The notes under the pieces were generated by a model, which did not search any database, had not been told where the DNA came from, and saw nothing but the letters and a program-made list of their open reading frames with translations. From Chromobotia macracanthus (taxonomy: Eukaryota > Chordata > Actinopteri > Cypriniformes > Botiidae): a DNA stretch of 64,000 nt. The first letter of the stretch is position 1. Every line of letters starts with the position of its first letter. Below are positions 1 through 11,179 of this stretch, one piece after another. Position numbers and translations under genes: made by a program. The DNA lies in assembly GCA_036877525.1 (NCBI GenBank), contig JAZGTH010000032.1:1097001-1161000 (forward strand). Direction: 5' to 3'.

Positions 1-246
1 CTTGTTTCCTTGTTAGTCTTGTTTTCGGTTTATTCCGCTCACCTGTTTGTCGTTGTCCCTGCCTTGTTTTCTCCCTATTTAATGCTCGTGTGTTTTCTGT
101 CTTGTGCCTGTTCATTTTTGTATTTTCCTGATGTCGTCTGTTGACTGACGTTTCCAGTCCTGTTGAGTCTTGCCATGTTGTCGTGCTGAGTTTTCTCAGT
201 GTTTTTCCGGTATAGTTTTGTTTTTGCTCTGGTTTGTGGAGAGTTT
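1..246 (+). mobile_element. Possible Gypsy-type LTR fragment at window edge
   Basis: This T/C-rich tract carries the words 'ctcacctgttt' and a TATA-like 'ctatttaat' spaced as in the better-defined LTRs at 16776 and 33002, followed by long 'tgtttt/ccttg' runs typical of their R/U5 parts. No terminal TG...CA or neighbouring pol is visible because the window starts inside it. Assignment rests on composition and word order only; it could be another kind of repeat. Confidence 0.35.
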
Positions 247-2330
247 TTTAAATATGTTTACATGGCCTTTTAAAAATGCCGGGTGCCGGTGATGTGCGCA
301 TAGTGGTGGCAGAAAAACATTAATAACAAGTGGAGGGAAACGGGTAAAATCCATGGAATAAGAGGAAAAAAATTGCCTATGATGTGAAATTTTCAATTTT
401 TGGGTGAACTGTCCCTGTAAATGCACTGCACATTAAAACTATTTTTCATCTCATAATTATTTTGATACTGTAATAATTAATGGTGCTTATTAAATACAAA
501 TACTAACTCAAAATATAATTAACTCAAACTAACTCAAGACCAATATAATTACAATAACATTTGCATAACCAGACAAAAAACATTTAGAACGTTTAAGTGA
601 AGGGAATGTTGTTTTTAAAAAAGTTTTATAATCTTAGAAAAGCATTGAGAACGTTTATATAATGAGTGAATTGAATGTTCTAATTATGTTTTGAATAATG
701 TTCTTTAAACCAAACAATAACTTTATTTCAATGTCTAAAACGTCATGGGAATGTTTTTTTGGGAACGTCATGGGAATGTTTTTATAACGTAAAATTGTTA
801 TTCACAATGTGATCATTTTTTGAAACTTGCATATCTGTTTACTTGTGCTATGAATTTGTGTCTGATTACAATCTTAAAGACAGTTACTTTTTACAGTTAC
901 TGTTGCTAATGTACACCTTACTGTTACACTAGTATGCTGCCAGCGCTCTCGTTATCTACCATCTTTTCACATCTCCCCGCAAACTGTCAACAAAGGGGAC
1001 AACATCTGCTGATTTACTGTTAAAAAAGTAATAAATTAATAACTGTGAGAAAAGCTGCTTGCAGTCCGTTATAATAATGAATGCTGAATATAGTAACATG
1101 ACAGAATGTAGCTTTTCCCTAATTCTGGTCTCTGTTGCCATATTGTAAAATAGGCCTAGGGGATCACCAAACATCTAATCATATTATCATTGTTCAGATA
1201 GTATGTTATTGTCATGCTAACAAACTTCCAAATACATTCATGTGTCAACAAAACAAAAAGAAGTAAATAAAAGACAATTATGAGCTAAAAGTAAAAGGAC
1301 CTCCCCTGTGTCAGTAAGTTCAGTGTCATTTAATTTGCTACTTATCATGCACTTGTAATGATTCACAAAAGGAGAGGCATAATGGTGTTCTCTGGAAAGT
1401 TCTCCATTCCTTAATTAGCAATAATTACTCTGGAATTAAAGGAATATTTCAGGTTAAACAGAGATGAAGCTTAAATCAACAACAAATGTGATTTGTCGAT
1501 TACCACAAATTATCATTTTGACTCATATCTGACTTTTTTTACCTGTGCGCAACCATCAACCAATAGCCTAACGTTTTTGCAGTGTAACAGTGCTTTGAGT
1601 GTTGAACATTCTATCAGTGTAAATCAAGAGGAGATTTTCAAAGTTTAATCTTAATTGTCTAAAAATGTATACATTTAATAAGAGACCTAAGGCTAAAATG
1701 GTTTACAGAAAGTTTAAACATGTGGGTTGAATTAAATAAGTGTAATACTTAGAGAGTCATGCAATTAGAAAAAAAAACAGAATGTTATATATATGTGAAA
1801 TATCAATACTGTGCAGTCATACAAACACTGTAAATCCAGATTTTATTTTTGTCAGTACTAGAAAGATATTAGAGATACTGCATTCTAAAATCTGCATGTG
1901 ATAAGGATGTGTGCGTGTGTAAAGGTCAACAGTCAGTATTGTTATCAAACTCCTATTAAGCATCACACAACCCTCCCCCAGCCTGAGCGTCTGCAGAGAC
2001 TAGAGCCACAAAAAAAGTAAGGGAGAGAGAGTAAGAGAGAGGGAGAGAGAGAATGTGAGGTATGTAAGAACTATTCAGAGAAATTGTGAACAAACTGAGC
2101 AGAAAAGAGTATTCTGCCACTTTTACTTAGATTTAAGATTGGACCAACAAGATTACATCTAAAATCATTAGTAAAGTTTGATAATTCTTGCATCCTAATT
2201 AAGTAGCATGTAAATGTTATGATGTTCACCTGGAGAATAAAAAATGAGCAAAGCAATCCCAATTTTACATGTGAAAACACACATTTTTTTCAGAAAATGT
2301 AATGTAATTTGATAGCAGAGTAATTTGATA
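247..2330. other. Non-coding, repeat-derived stretch
   Basis: No credible gene is seen. Bases 385-420 resemble the terminal 'tttttgggtgaact' segment of a common fish MITE. Bases 739-785 hold two direct copies of a 21-base unit beginning 'aacgtcatgggaatg'. A purine (ga)n run lies at about 2020-2052. The open frames here are short, AT-rich and without recognisable motifs. Confidence 0.5.
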
Positions 2331-2800
2331 GCTAGTATTACTGGATCTTAGTGCTACTTTTGATACCATATATCCTGCTGTACTGGATAGGGTTGAGAAC
2401 AATGTTGGCATTACTGGTCTGGCGTAGCATGGTTTTGGTCCTGTTATTCCAACCACTATAACTTTGTTTGACGAAATGTCATATAAATGCACAGATTAGG
2501 CCCCCTGTTTATGATTAGTTTATATTGTTATGCTAACAATACTCAGCTTTACATTTCCTCTGAACCTGACAATGCTTACCAATCTTTTTTAGGTTAACAG
2601 ACTGTATTAATGATATCAAAGACTGGTTGACTAATTTTTTTATTACTAAACTTTGATAAAACCAAAGTTATGGTTATTGGACCCACTACCACTAAACATA
2701 AATAGGAAACATGTTCATGCATTTATGGCCTCAAGAATACATTTCTGTAATGCATTAATGGGTAGGTGCCCTGCAGGATTGTTTTGGGTTGTGAATGTTT
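2331..2800 (+). pseudogene. L2-type LINE reverse-transcriptase fragment
   Basis: Shifting frames give the RT block around 'LDLSATFDTI' (2340 onward), then the palm motif, then 'AFMASRIHFCNALMG' and 'PAGL' near 2720-2780, in the order found in the better copies at 5341-9270 and 51420-53600. The palm motif that should read YADD is Y-A-N-N here (2529-2540), so both catalytic aspartates are replaced by asparagine. Several stops and frameshifts occur. It is an old, 5'- and 3'-truncated relic; the family assignment is by motif similarity to the other copies in this window. Confidence 0.7.
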
Positions 2801-3099
2801 GGTGCTTCCACAAGAAACAAGGACCCAGAGCATGAGTTCGGATCCTGACTCCAAGAAACGAGAACCAAGACTAGGAGTCAGGATCCAAACAGCATGCTCT
2901 GACACAGAACACAGGGGGATGTCAGGATCCTGGCAAGATAATCTAGAAAGACTCAGAACAGACAAATATATAATCATATCACTTCAAAAAACTTAGAATA
3001 TAACACTTTTTGGAGCTTAAAAGTTTGGATTCATTGCTCACTGTTGTAACTAACTTTTGAAAATGAGTTCACATGATTTTGCAATTCCATGCATTGATA

Positions 3100-3559
3100 T
3101 TTTGACCTTTGCAGCTGGCTCACAATCTAAGATGAGCAGTTCTCTGCTAGTGTGTTTCCAACAGACCTTCAAACATTCCCAACCTGTGGGTCACTATGGA
3201 GACACTGTTTAGAAGCCACTCGTTCCTAGGCAGAAGTTTGCTCTTGTTACATGGTACATTATGTGGGGACATAAGTAATATTATAAATTTCTATTCTTTT
3301 CATGCTGTGTAACATAAAATCAAAGCTTTATGCAAGGCTGAACTACCTCCAATGTTTCTATTAAGAAATGATAAACAAAGACATGGTGCACCCAGGAACT
3401 GGGAAGTATGCCAAACGCTTGAGCAGGCAGAGAGATATATGTTGTTGTTATTTCTGTGTTCTTCGCCTCTTTCTAGTCTGACACTTGAACAGTAAGTGTC
3501 CTTAATAAAAAACCTCATCTCCATCCTGGACTCCTCGTCTCTTTATTAATGATCTAACA
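3100..3559 (+). mobile_element. Possible LTR with adjoining primer-binding site
   Basis: A polyadenylation signal AATAAA sits at 3504-3509, followed about 50 bases later by 'ctaaca' and then 'ttggcatcatgaacagg'. A TGG right after the end of an LTR is the hallmark of a tRNA primer-binding site (here 3561-3563). No matching second LTR or clear 5' TG boundary is seen, so the left edge is arbitrary. Only about 150 bases separate this from Gypsy protease sequence at 3713, so gag is absent. Confidence 0.35.
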
Positions 3560-3712
3560 TTGGCATCATGAACAGGATGAAACCTGTACCTATATGGTGT
3601 GTTGCGATTTAATGTGCCAACACAGTGGCTAGACGGTGCATTTCGAGTTGCAGATTAAAGCAGAGGAAGAACAGGCCAGGACAGACCTGGGGTGCCAGGC
3701 TGAGGTGGCACA

Positions 3713-5235
3713 GTGGCACTGATTCATCAAGTGAGAGTGTGGCAGATTGAGGTCAACTCTTCCTCATCAAACATAAAGGTTCCTGTAACCATAACTACCG
3801 TTACCCTGACCATTTCCATTCAGGCTCTGATCGACTCCGGGGCGGCTGGGAATTTCATATCCCACGAGTTTGCCCAACAGCACAAGATCGAGTTAACTCC
3901 TTGTACTTCCTCCCTTGCAGTGGAGGTGCTAGATGGTCGACCTCTTGGAAGGGGCAGAATTCAAAAGACCACCGTAGAGAATAAGCTTCAGGTTGGTGAA
4001 ATTCATTCTGAAACGCTAAAGTTCTATGTTATTAACTCACCAAAGTACCCATTGATTCTTGGATTACCCTGGTTGCAAGTACATAACCCTGTTATCTCTT
4101 AGAGAGAGGGACAAATTACCAACTGGTCACCCCACTATCTTACCCATTGCATAACTAAGATCTCCCCACAAGACTCTGTTCCAGTTCCTCAGGAAGAACA
4201 TACCAAGCCTGAGTCCAGTCTACCGTCTGAGTATGCTGATTTGAGAGAGGCTTTCAATAAGACCGGAGCATCTCAACTTCCCCCACACCAAAACAAGGAG
4301 TGTGCCATCAACCTCATACCTGGAGCAGAGTTACCCAAAGGTAAAATCTCCCCATTGTCCCAGCCAGAGTCTCTCAGAGTCTGAAGCTATGAGAGAATAT
4401 ATTCAAGAAGAATTGAGCAAGGGTTTCATTTGTCCTTCCAATTCACCTGTAGCAGCAGACTTTTTCTTTGTTACGAAGAAGGATGGAGGTCTAAGACCCT
4501 GCATAGACTATCGTGGCCTAAATGATGTAACCGTAAAGTTTCGTTATCCTCTTCCTCTGGTTTCAGCCAGAGAACAGAGAACTGTTCTAGAACAGCTGCG
4601 GGCAAGATATTATACCAAGATGGATTTACGTAGTGCCTACAATCTGATCCGCATTATCTAGTGATGCCCTTCAGTCTGGAAAACAGTCCGTCCGTTTTCC
4701 AGTCCTTCATGAATGATGTGTTTAGAGATATGCTGGATAGATTGGTCATTGTCTACACTGACGACATCCTCACTTATTCGGACATGTTCGAGGTGCACGT
4801 TAAGCACGTAAGAGCAGTACTTAGTCGTCTCATACAGTACCAGCTATACGCCAAAGAAGAGAGATGCCCATACAAGAAAAATTTCACTGTACAAGCACCT
4901 CCTTTGGGGTTATATAATCAGCCAGGAGGGGGTGGCTATGGATGAGAGAAAGGTCCAAGCAGTAAGCGAATGGCCACGTCCTCAAACCATTAAAAATTTT
5001 CTAGACTTCGCTAGCTTCTATCGAAGGTTTATTAGAGGTTTCAGCTCTGTGGCCGCATCATTGACGGCACTCACCAAGTGTAAAAGGGCTCACCTATCCT
5101 GGTCCCCTGAAGCACAATCTGCCTTCGAGGAACTCAAGACCCTCTTCACTACTGCGCCCATCCTCCGACATCCTGATCAACCGTTTATAGTGGAAGTAGA
5201 CACTTTGAACCCTGGAGTAGGGGCTATTCTCTCTC
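3713..5235 (+). pseudogene. Ty3/Gypsy pol relic (protease-RT-start of RNase H)
   Basis: A retroviral-type aspartic protease is encoded at 3713-4102, with the active-site motif 'LIDSGAAGNF' (Asp about residue 41) and the flap end 'ILGLPWL'. After a stop at 4100, RT runs from about 4420: '[17 protein letters not shown]', 'FRYPLPLV', then '[15 protein letters not shown]' and the catalytic 'YTDDIL' (4756 on). Damage is plain: a small duplication at 4565-4600, a deletion at about 4656 that removes the segment linking 'YNLIRI' to 'YLVMPF', and a frameshift at 4890-4945. RNase H starts ('VEVDT') and is cut off near 5235, just before the tail of the LINE at 5341. It belongs to the same family as the copies at 30690 and 61235. 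It cannot make an active enzyme. Confidence 0.9.
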
Positions 5236-5340
5236 TCCCACCTCCTCCTCACCATGGAAACTGACCCGGATGGAAATTTTTACAAAGTTATGACTTGATA
5301 AGTTGCACTTTGTCATCAAATCTGCAGAGGGTACCATGTT

Positions 5341-6100
5341 ACTATTCAATTCAACTCAACTTTATTTGTATAGTGCTTTTACAATGTGGCATTGTCTCAA
5401 AGCCACTTTACAGGGAGGAAAAAAGAAAAAAAAAAAAAAAACCAAGGAAATATATACAATGATACACAGTAACAACGATATGTCAATATCAAAGTATCAA
5501 TGTCAGAGTATCAAATATCTGTTATCTGCAGTCTCCCAGTGAATGTGTGGAGAAATAAACCTTGGGAGAACCCAGGCTCACCAGGAGGGTCATTTCTCCT
5601 TTGACACGTTACAGCTGCAATCAGTACTTTGATGTAAAGTTTTATAGATTTACATTGTCGCAATCAGTATTCTAATGTAAAGTTTAATAGGTCTGCAGCA
5701 TCATAATCAGTGCTGTTATGATTTAAGTATTGAATTACAGTATTGACTAAGTTTTAATTTGGGTGTGGTGATTTTTGGTTCCCATGGTGGTCACCCTTCC
5801 ATTAGTCAGGGAAACAAAACAGGCTTATATTAGCGTAGGGGCCGTTCACATAGAATGTGAAAGCCATGAAATGAAATGGGTGAAAAGTGTGCTTGGTTCC
5901 GGTTAAGGTAACTGTTACAGCGGTTGGAGGTGTAATAGCAGATGAATTAGGTGAATGCATGTCTGAAGAGATGGGTCTTTAGTTTAGACTTGAACTGTTT
6001 GAGTGTGTTTGAGTCCCAAACATTGCTGGGAAGGTCATTCCAGAGTTTTGGTGCTAGGTAGGAGAAAGATCTGCTGCCTTTAGACGTTTTTGATATTAGT
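5341..6100 (-). repeat. 3' UTR and tail of the L2 LINE
   Basis: The minus strand ends in an 'acaatgccacattgtaaaag' hairpin-like block followed by 'cactatacaaataaagttga' and TTGAAT-type repeats, a common arrangement at the 3' end of fish L2 elements, presumably recognised by the element's own RT. The same tail recurs on the + strand at about 17092-17145. No coding frame is seen in 5341-6100. Confidence 0.7.
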
Positions 6101-6104
6101 GGAA

Positions 6105-7820
6105 TTAATAACAGACCACCATTTTAAAATGTATGCGATACTTTACAGGTAGCCAGTGCAGTGTTGCTAGAATTAGGCTTATGTGGTTGTATTTCTTTGA
6201 TCTACTGAGCATTCCTGCAGCTGCATTTTGAACCAGCTGAAGCTTATTTATTTGTTGTGCGTGACACCCCCCCAGTAATGAGTAACAGTAGTCAATTCTT
6301 GAAATCATAAATGAGTGGATAAGCTTCTCAGCATCTGAGACAGAGAGCATGTGACGTATCTTGGAAATGTTTCTAAGGTGGAGAAATGCAGTACGACACA
6401 TATTGGAAATGTGACTATCAAAAGACAGGTTCTTATCTAGCATTACACCGAGGTTCTTAACTGCGGAAGCTGGGACAATAGTGCCACCTTCAATAAGGCT
6501 GTTGTGGTCTGTCATATCTAGTTTAGAGCTATTGGGTTCAGTAATCAAAACCTCTGTCTTATTGGAGTTAAGCAGAAGGAAGTTGTTAGTCATCCATTTT
6601 CTGATATCATTGATACAGTCTGTTAGCCTAGAAAAACAATGGGTTTCGCCAGGTTCTGAAGAAATGTAAAGCTGGGTATCGTCAGCGTACCAATGAAAAC
6701 TGATGTTGTGCTTCTTAATAATATGTCCAAGCAGAAGCATATATAATGAGAAGACAATGGGACCAGGAACTGAACCCTGTGTCATGCCGTATTTTGCCTG
6801 CGAGTAACAAGACTTTTCCTCGTTAACATAAGCAAAATGGTAACGGTCAGTTAAATAGGATTTAAACCAGGCTAACGCTTGACCACTAATGCCAACACAG
6901 TTTTCCAGTATATCAAGTAGAATTTTATGATCTAGTGTGTCAAAAGCTGCACTGAGGTCCAGTAATATAAGAAGGGAGGTTTCACCATGGTCAGATGCTA
7001 AAAGGAGGTCATTTGTAACTCTAAGGAAGGCTGTTTCTGTGCTATGTTGGGGCCTAAATCCTGACAGAAATTTGTCATATATGCTATTTTGTGCTAAGAA
7101 TGTTTGGAGTTGGCCAGACACTACTTTTTCTAGTATTTTAGATAAAATGGGAGATTTGAAATTGGTCTGAAGTTAGTCAGCTCTCCCTGGTCGAGATTTT
7201 GCTTTTTAATGAGTGGCCTAATAACTGCCATTTTAAAGGCTGCTGGAACATAGTCTAATTCTAATGAGGAATTTATAATATTAAGGACTGGTTCTGACAC
7301 TGCAGGAAAAACTTCTTTCAGTAGTTTTGTGGGAACAGGATCTAATATACAGGATGACGATTTTGATGAGTTCAATATTTTTGAGTCCAATGAAATGGCA
7401 GTAAATGAGTCTAGTAGTACTTGAGGTGTGCTGTAGTAAGCAGTGCTAATAGATAGAGGCGTGGCTGGTTGGATAGATTTGATATTTTCTCTAATTTGCT
7501 CTATTTTATTTGCAAAGAATTTCATAAAATCATTACTACTGTGTAGTTTAGCATCTTTGTCTGTTGACGCTTTGCCTTTGGTCAAACTTGCAACAATATT
7601 AAAACGAAATTGCGGATTATTCTGATTTTCTCTGATCAACTTACTTAGGTAAGTAGATTTTGCGGTTTTTAGAGAGTGTTTGTATTTGTGAACGCTCTCT
7701 TTCCATGCATCACGCCATACCTCTAAGTTCATATTCCTCCATCTATGCTGCATTTTTCTAGCTGCCTTTTTAAGAGCTGATATTTCGTTGTTATACCATG
7801 GTGCTGGCGCTCTCTCCTTA
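6105..7820 (-). pseudogene. L2 LINE reverse transcriptase (ORF2 C-terminal part)
   Basis: The frame 7753-7130 contains 'TNFRPISNLPF' and continues upstream without stop through 'ERAPAPWYNNEISALKK' to about 7860. After one frameshift it resumes as the 338-residue frame 7121-6105: 'GFRPQHSTETAFLRV', 'LLDLSAAFDTLDHKIL', 'GMTQGSVPGP', the catalytic 'YADDTQLYIS', 'KNLGVMLD', 'SRIDYCYSLLGG' and 'ATLHWLPVKYRI'. These are the ordered blocks of a CR1/L2-type RT with both palm aspartates present. The frameshift is explained by one missing base in the A4 run at 7144-7147. Otherwise about 550 residues are open. 'QGSVPGP' instead of the usual 'QGSVLGP' is a minor substitution. A single event separates this from an open RT frame. 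Confidence 0.9.
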
Positions 7821-7859
7821 ATCTTCTTTAGTCTAATTGGTGCGACAACTTCTAGGGTA

Positions 7860-8200
7860 TCTAAAAAAAGCTTTGTTTAAGGTTTCTTAACAGCATCGAG
7901 ATATTCATTGTTGTTTATTACATTATGCATTAGAGACAATCTCAATCTCACAATCTGGAAGATTGCTAATAAAACTATCTTTAGTAGTAGATGTGATTGT
8001 TCTACTTGGTTGGTGTCTGGTATTGAACGAGAGGGCTTATCTAACATTACAGTGTAGAAGACGGGGCACTGATCTGAAATAGCATCGTTCTGAGGTAATA
8101 TTTTTATGTTGTTTATATTGAGTCCAAATTACAGGATTAGGTCTAAAGTGTGATTACATTTATGCGTGGGTCCCGACACCTTTTGACTAACACCAGAACA
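7860..8200 (-). pseudogene. L2 LINE endonuclease, C-terminal remnant
   Basis: One minus-strand frame reads 'THKCNHTLDLIL', a TAA stop, 'FGLNINNIKILPQNDAISD' and 'QCPVFYTVML', matching the C-terminal part of the apurinic-type endonuclease that opens ORF2 in these LINEs. The usual S-D-H catalytic motif is S-D-Q here, so the catalytic histidine is lost. The N-terminal half of the domain (roughly 150-170 residues in relatives, from memory) is missing, and sequence jumps at about 8195 directly to the ORF1 end. This indicates an internal deletion. Confidence 0.7.
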
Positions 8201-8338
8201 CACACAGTCTCTATGTTGATATTTAGGGGGTACAAACTCTGTGTGCTGTAAATTATGTGACCTATGTGACATGTCAAAGTGGCTTGCAGGCAGATGGATA
8301 AGCCGATCGGCCTGCTTCCTGACCTGGGCCTTGTATAG

Positions 8339-8830
8339 TCAGATACTAGTACTTTGGATACTATTGGTCAAATTTTTAGAGAGGACAGCAGCTCCTCCCC
8401 GGGAGGGATGGAGGCCATCTCTCTTTAACAGGTCAGGTCTCCTCCAGAAATAATTCCAGTTGTTTATAAAGCCTATATTATTCTGCGGGCACCACTTAGA
8501 CATCCAGCCATGCAGGGGCAGTAATCTGCTGTAAATCTCACTACCCCGGTAAGCGGGTAAGGGGACAGAGCATGTTACATTGTCTGACAAAGTATTTGCA
8601 AGTTCACACACCTCCTTAATGCTATCTTTGGTGATCTCCGATTGGCGGAGTATCATGTCATTTGTGCCGACGTGAATAATAATCTTAGAGAATTTACGTT
8701 TAGCATTGGCCAGCACTTTCAATTTTGATCTAATGTCAGATGCTCTGGCTCCTGGTATACATTCAACAATGGTGGCTGGTACCTCTATTTCCACGTTCCG
8801 TAAAATAGAATCACCAATAACCAGTGCGTT
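8339..8830 (-). pseudogene. L2 LINE ORF1, SGNH esterase domain
   Basis: The frame begins with 'NALVIGDSILRNV' (GDS block with the nucleophile serine), continues through 'IIIHVGTNDM' (the block III Asn region) and ends with 'DGLHPSRGGAAVLSKNL', the Asp-x-x-His block V. All catalytic blocks of an SGNH/GDSL hydrolase are therefore present in order. In CR1-like LINEs this domain is part of ORF1 and may act on lipids or membranes; its exact role in transposition is not settled. The frame is open to its end at 8339 but is separated from the upstream zinc-finger part by frameshifts near 8870 and 9060. A diverged copy of the same region lies at 50005-50310. Confidence 0.8.
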
Positions 8831-9035
8831 TGATACCGGCGTCTCAGCAGGTGCGTTGCTGAGTGGGGAGAACAGGTTAGACAGTATAACAGGAGCGGGA
8901 GAGTGCGCAGTTTTACTTTATGACTATGCTGCCTGACTGTCACCCAGCTGCCCTGCTGCATCGGGCCTGTTGTCGGAACCGAGCCATGATCATAGCACAT
9001 TATGCAAGGCACATCCGAAATAGTGTCTGTTAAAT

Positions 9036-9263
9036 TTACACCCTTACTAGTCTCAAAAAGGGTTTGGATGACTCTAATTCTGCAACCTTCTTCGTCAGCC
9101 TTACTACAGCCTTACATTTATCACATGTGTAGCCTCCCTCGCTGATGGAAGAAGCTGAGCTATGCATGTGGCATGAGGTGCAGGTTATGATAACAAGAGA
9201 GGGAAATGTTTTATTACCCTTTACAGGCTGAGAGACAGAGATTTTGGAGTCCGGTTGCGGCAC
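9036..9263 (-). pseudogene. L2 LINE ORF1, N-terminal zinc finger and coiled coil
   Basis: The frame has 'CTSCHMHSSASSI' followed by 'GYTCDKCKAVVRL', a C-x2-C...C-x2-C zinc-binding pattern, then a short heptad-like 'LTKKVAELES'. This is the arrangement expected upstream of the esterase domain in L2/CR1 ORF1. The frame breaks just after 'AELES', and the continuation ('QTLFETSKGVNLTDTIS') lies in another frame. The initiating codon is uncertain: sequence upstream to about 9480 shows no extra motif and may be 5' UTR. Confidence 0.65.
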
Positions 9264-9479
9264 GGGTGACAGTCATCAGCTGCTTGCTTCGCACCTGGGC
9301 TGGGGTGATGTTCATCATGGCAGATCGGGACTGATGTGAACGGGCCCAGGCAAACTTCTCCACCACCTCCCGCCCTGCACACACAGAGCCACACACACTG
9401 GATAGATCCGCCATTAGAACAGCTTGACAATAATCCTTTAGTGAAGCAGGTAAATAGGTAGGCACAGGCTACTTCTGGA

Positions 9480-10200
9480 GCTGCTAGGAAATGCTAACGG
9501 GCTAAACGCTATAGCTATTTGCTGTGAACAAGAAGCTATGCATAGTTTAACTATAAAATATTATCGAAGGGATGTTTATATCAGTTATTAAAGTATTTAA
9601 GATATAACTAAAGTGAGATATATTTAAAATATAACTAGAATAAATGATATTATAAGGAAAGTTTGGAGGAGCTCCGAAATCAACCATGCTATCTGTGCCA
9701 TAGAGTGAAAATGCTTCATTTATAGGTATGTTTCCTCCTGGAGGGAGCGCTAGGATCCCAAGGGAGATCATCTAAAGGGGGTTAAAAGGTCTGAAATCAA
9801 GAAAGAGATGTAAAGACCTCTGGGGAAAAGATGTAAAGGGGAAGCCTCTGCCACATCTGTACTATAACGTCCAGCCCCAGAAGAGCTGGGTATGAAAGGC
9901 AACAACAATAATGGGCTATGCATCGTCACTCAAGATAAAAAAAACAGCTAGAACAATGGCTAGAACAAATTGTGTCCATATGAGCTCTACCTTCATGGGA
10001 CGAAAACTCCAAAAGCGAGACCCTCCAGAGCTGTAGGGGTATGGAGGTGTGAAAGTGTCCTTCATCTCTATTGTGACAAATCAGTCCTTGGACTTGATTT
10101 AACAATAAAAAGTATCCTAAGCATCTTAAACCCAGGTTTAAGACAACCTTGGGTGTTTCACGTATAGTAAGTTTGGTATCCTGAAATGGCTTGGCAGCAG
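9480..10200. other. Non-coding stretch with no recognised gene
   Basis: AT-rich up to about 9780, then moderately GC-balanced. I see no domain in any frame. The part from about 10140 may be the diverged 5' shoulder of the DIRS-like relic that follows. Confidence 0.4.
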
Positions 10201-11175
10201 GAGGAAAATGGCACCCTAGCAAGGTGAAGCTGGTCATCCCCTTGGTGCCCCAGCACAATTCTTTATAGCGTGGGCAGCACTCTCCAGCCAGCTGCGATGG
10301 ATTTGCTATGCAATCCAGTGCCCGTCCGGGTTCAGTAGCATATTGTTTACCTTGATACAGGGGTATGCATCCATCCTGTGGAACAAAATAGCCACCCTTC
10401 TCTTGAAGGGAATGATAGAGGTCTTTCCATATGCCAAGATCAACAAGGGCTTCTATTGCCCTTACTTTTTCATGCCCAAGAAGGGGGGACTGCGACCAGT
10501 CCTAAATCAGCATACTTTGATTCAGGCACTTTACAAATTGCCCTTCAAGATGCTAATGCGGAAGTGTATTATTGTATTAAGCATATTATCCTGATATGGC
10601 ATCAGGATTGGTTTGTGTCAGTAGACCTGAAGATTTATGTGTTGATCCTCCCTCAACACAGACGTTCCTGCAATTTGCTTTTGGGGGCAGGCGTACCAGT
10701 ACAAGGTTCTCCCCTTTGGTCTGGCCTTGGCTCTTTATGAAGGTTGCAGAGGCTGCCCTTGCTCCCCTATAGGTGACTGAGGCTTGAGGTCAACTGGTAA
10801 AAGATCAAGCTCTCCTGTGCAGAGCATCTCTTTATTTAGTATGGCAGGTGTTCAGTTGTCCCACTAAAACAGTTTCAGAGGCTCCAGGGGTATATGGTGT
10901 CCTCAGTGAAGATCATCCTATTTGGGTTTCAGGACTTCAGCATAGGTTTCAGGTGCCTCTTCGTGTCACAGCACTTCTAGACCCTGGCATTTCTAGGGGC
11001 AGGAGTTCCTATAGAGCAGATATCCAGATGCATTTTTGTTACAACAGATGCATCAAATATGGACTGGGGTGCAGTGTTCAACAGGCACACAGTGTCTGGT
11101 ACCACCTGGGTTAGTTACCTATGTAACCCTTGTTCCCTGATGGAGGGAACAAGACGTTGTGTCCCTATATATTTT
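10200..11175 (+). pseudogene. DIRS-like retrotransposon relic (RT and RNase H)
   Basis: Broken frames contain 'GFYCPYFFMPKKGGLRPVL' (10457-10510), a 'WFVSVDLKIY' block (10611 on), 'YQYKVLPFGLAL'-like sequence near 10695-10730 split by frameshift, and an RNase H start 'VTTDASNMDWGAVF' near 11040-11080. These match the ordered blocks of DIRS1-type RT-RNase H: 'PKKDGGLRP...', 'WFFSLDLKDAY', 'VLPFGLS' and 'TTDASxxGWGAV'. The downstream 'cttgttccctgatggaggga' at 11127 is a motif I associate with fish DIRS elements. No tyrosine recombinase is seen, the palm aspartates are not readable, and multiple stops are present. It is an old, truncated copy. Confidence 0.7.
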
Positions 11176-11179
11176 GGAA

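Larger units (their letters stand above)
5341..9270 (-). mobile_element. L2/CR1-type LINE, largest copy in the window
   Basis: Read on the minus strand the order is ORF1 (zinc finger, then SGNH esterase), endonuclease C-terminal part, RT, 3' UTR and an 'attcaattcaactcaac' type tail at 5341-5362. An A-rich run lies at 5420-5440. ORF1 with esterase and PHD/zinc modules is known in CR1-like and L2-like non-LTR retrotransposons, which fits. The RT is nearly intact, so this is the youngest-looking LINE in the window. Inactivating changes are two ORF1 frameshifts, loss of the N-terminal half of the endonuclease near 8195, one stop and a His-to-Gln change in the endonuclease, and one RT frameshift at 7144-7147. 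Target-site duplications were not found. Confidence 0.85.
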
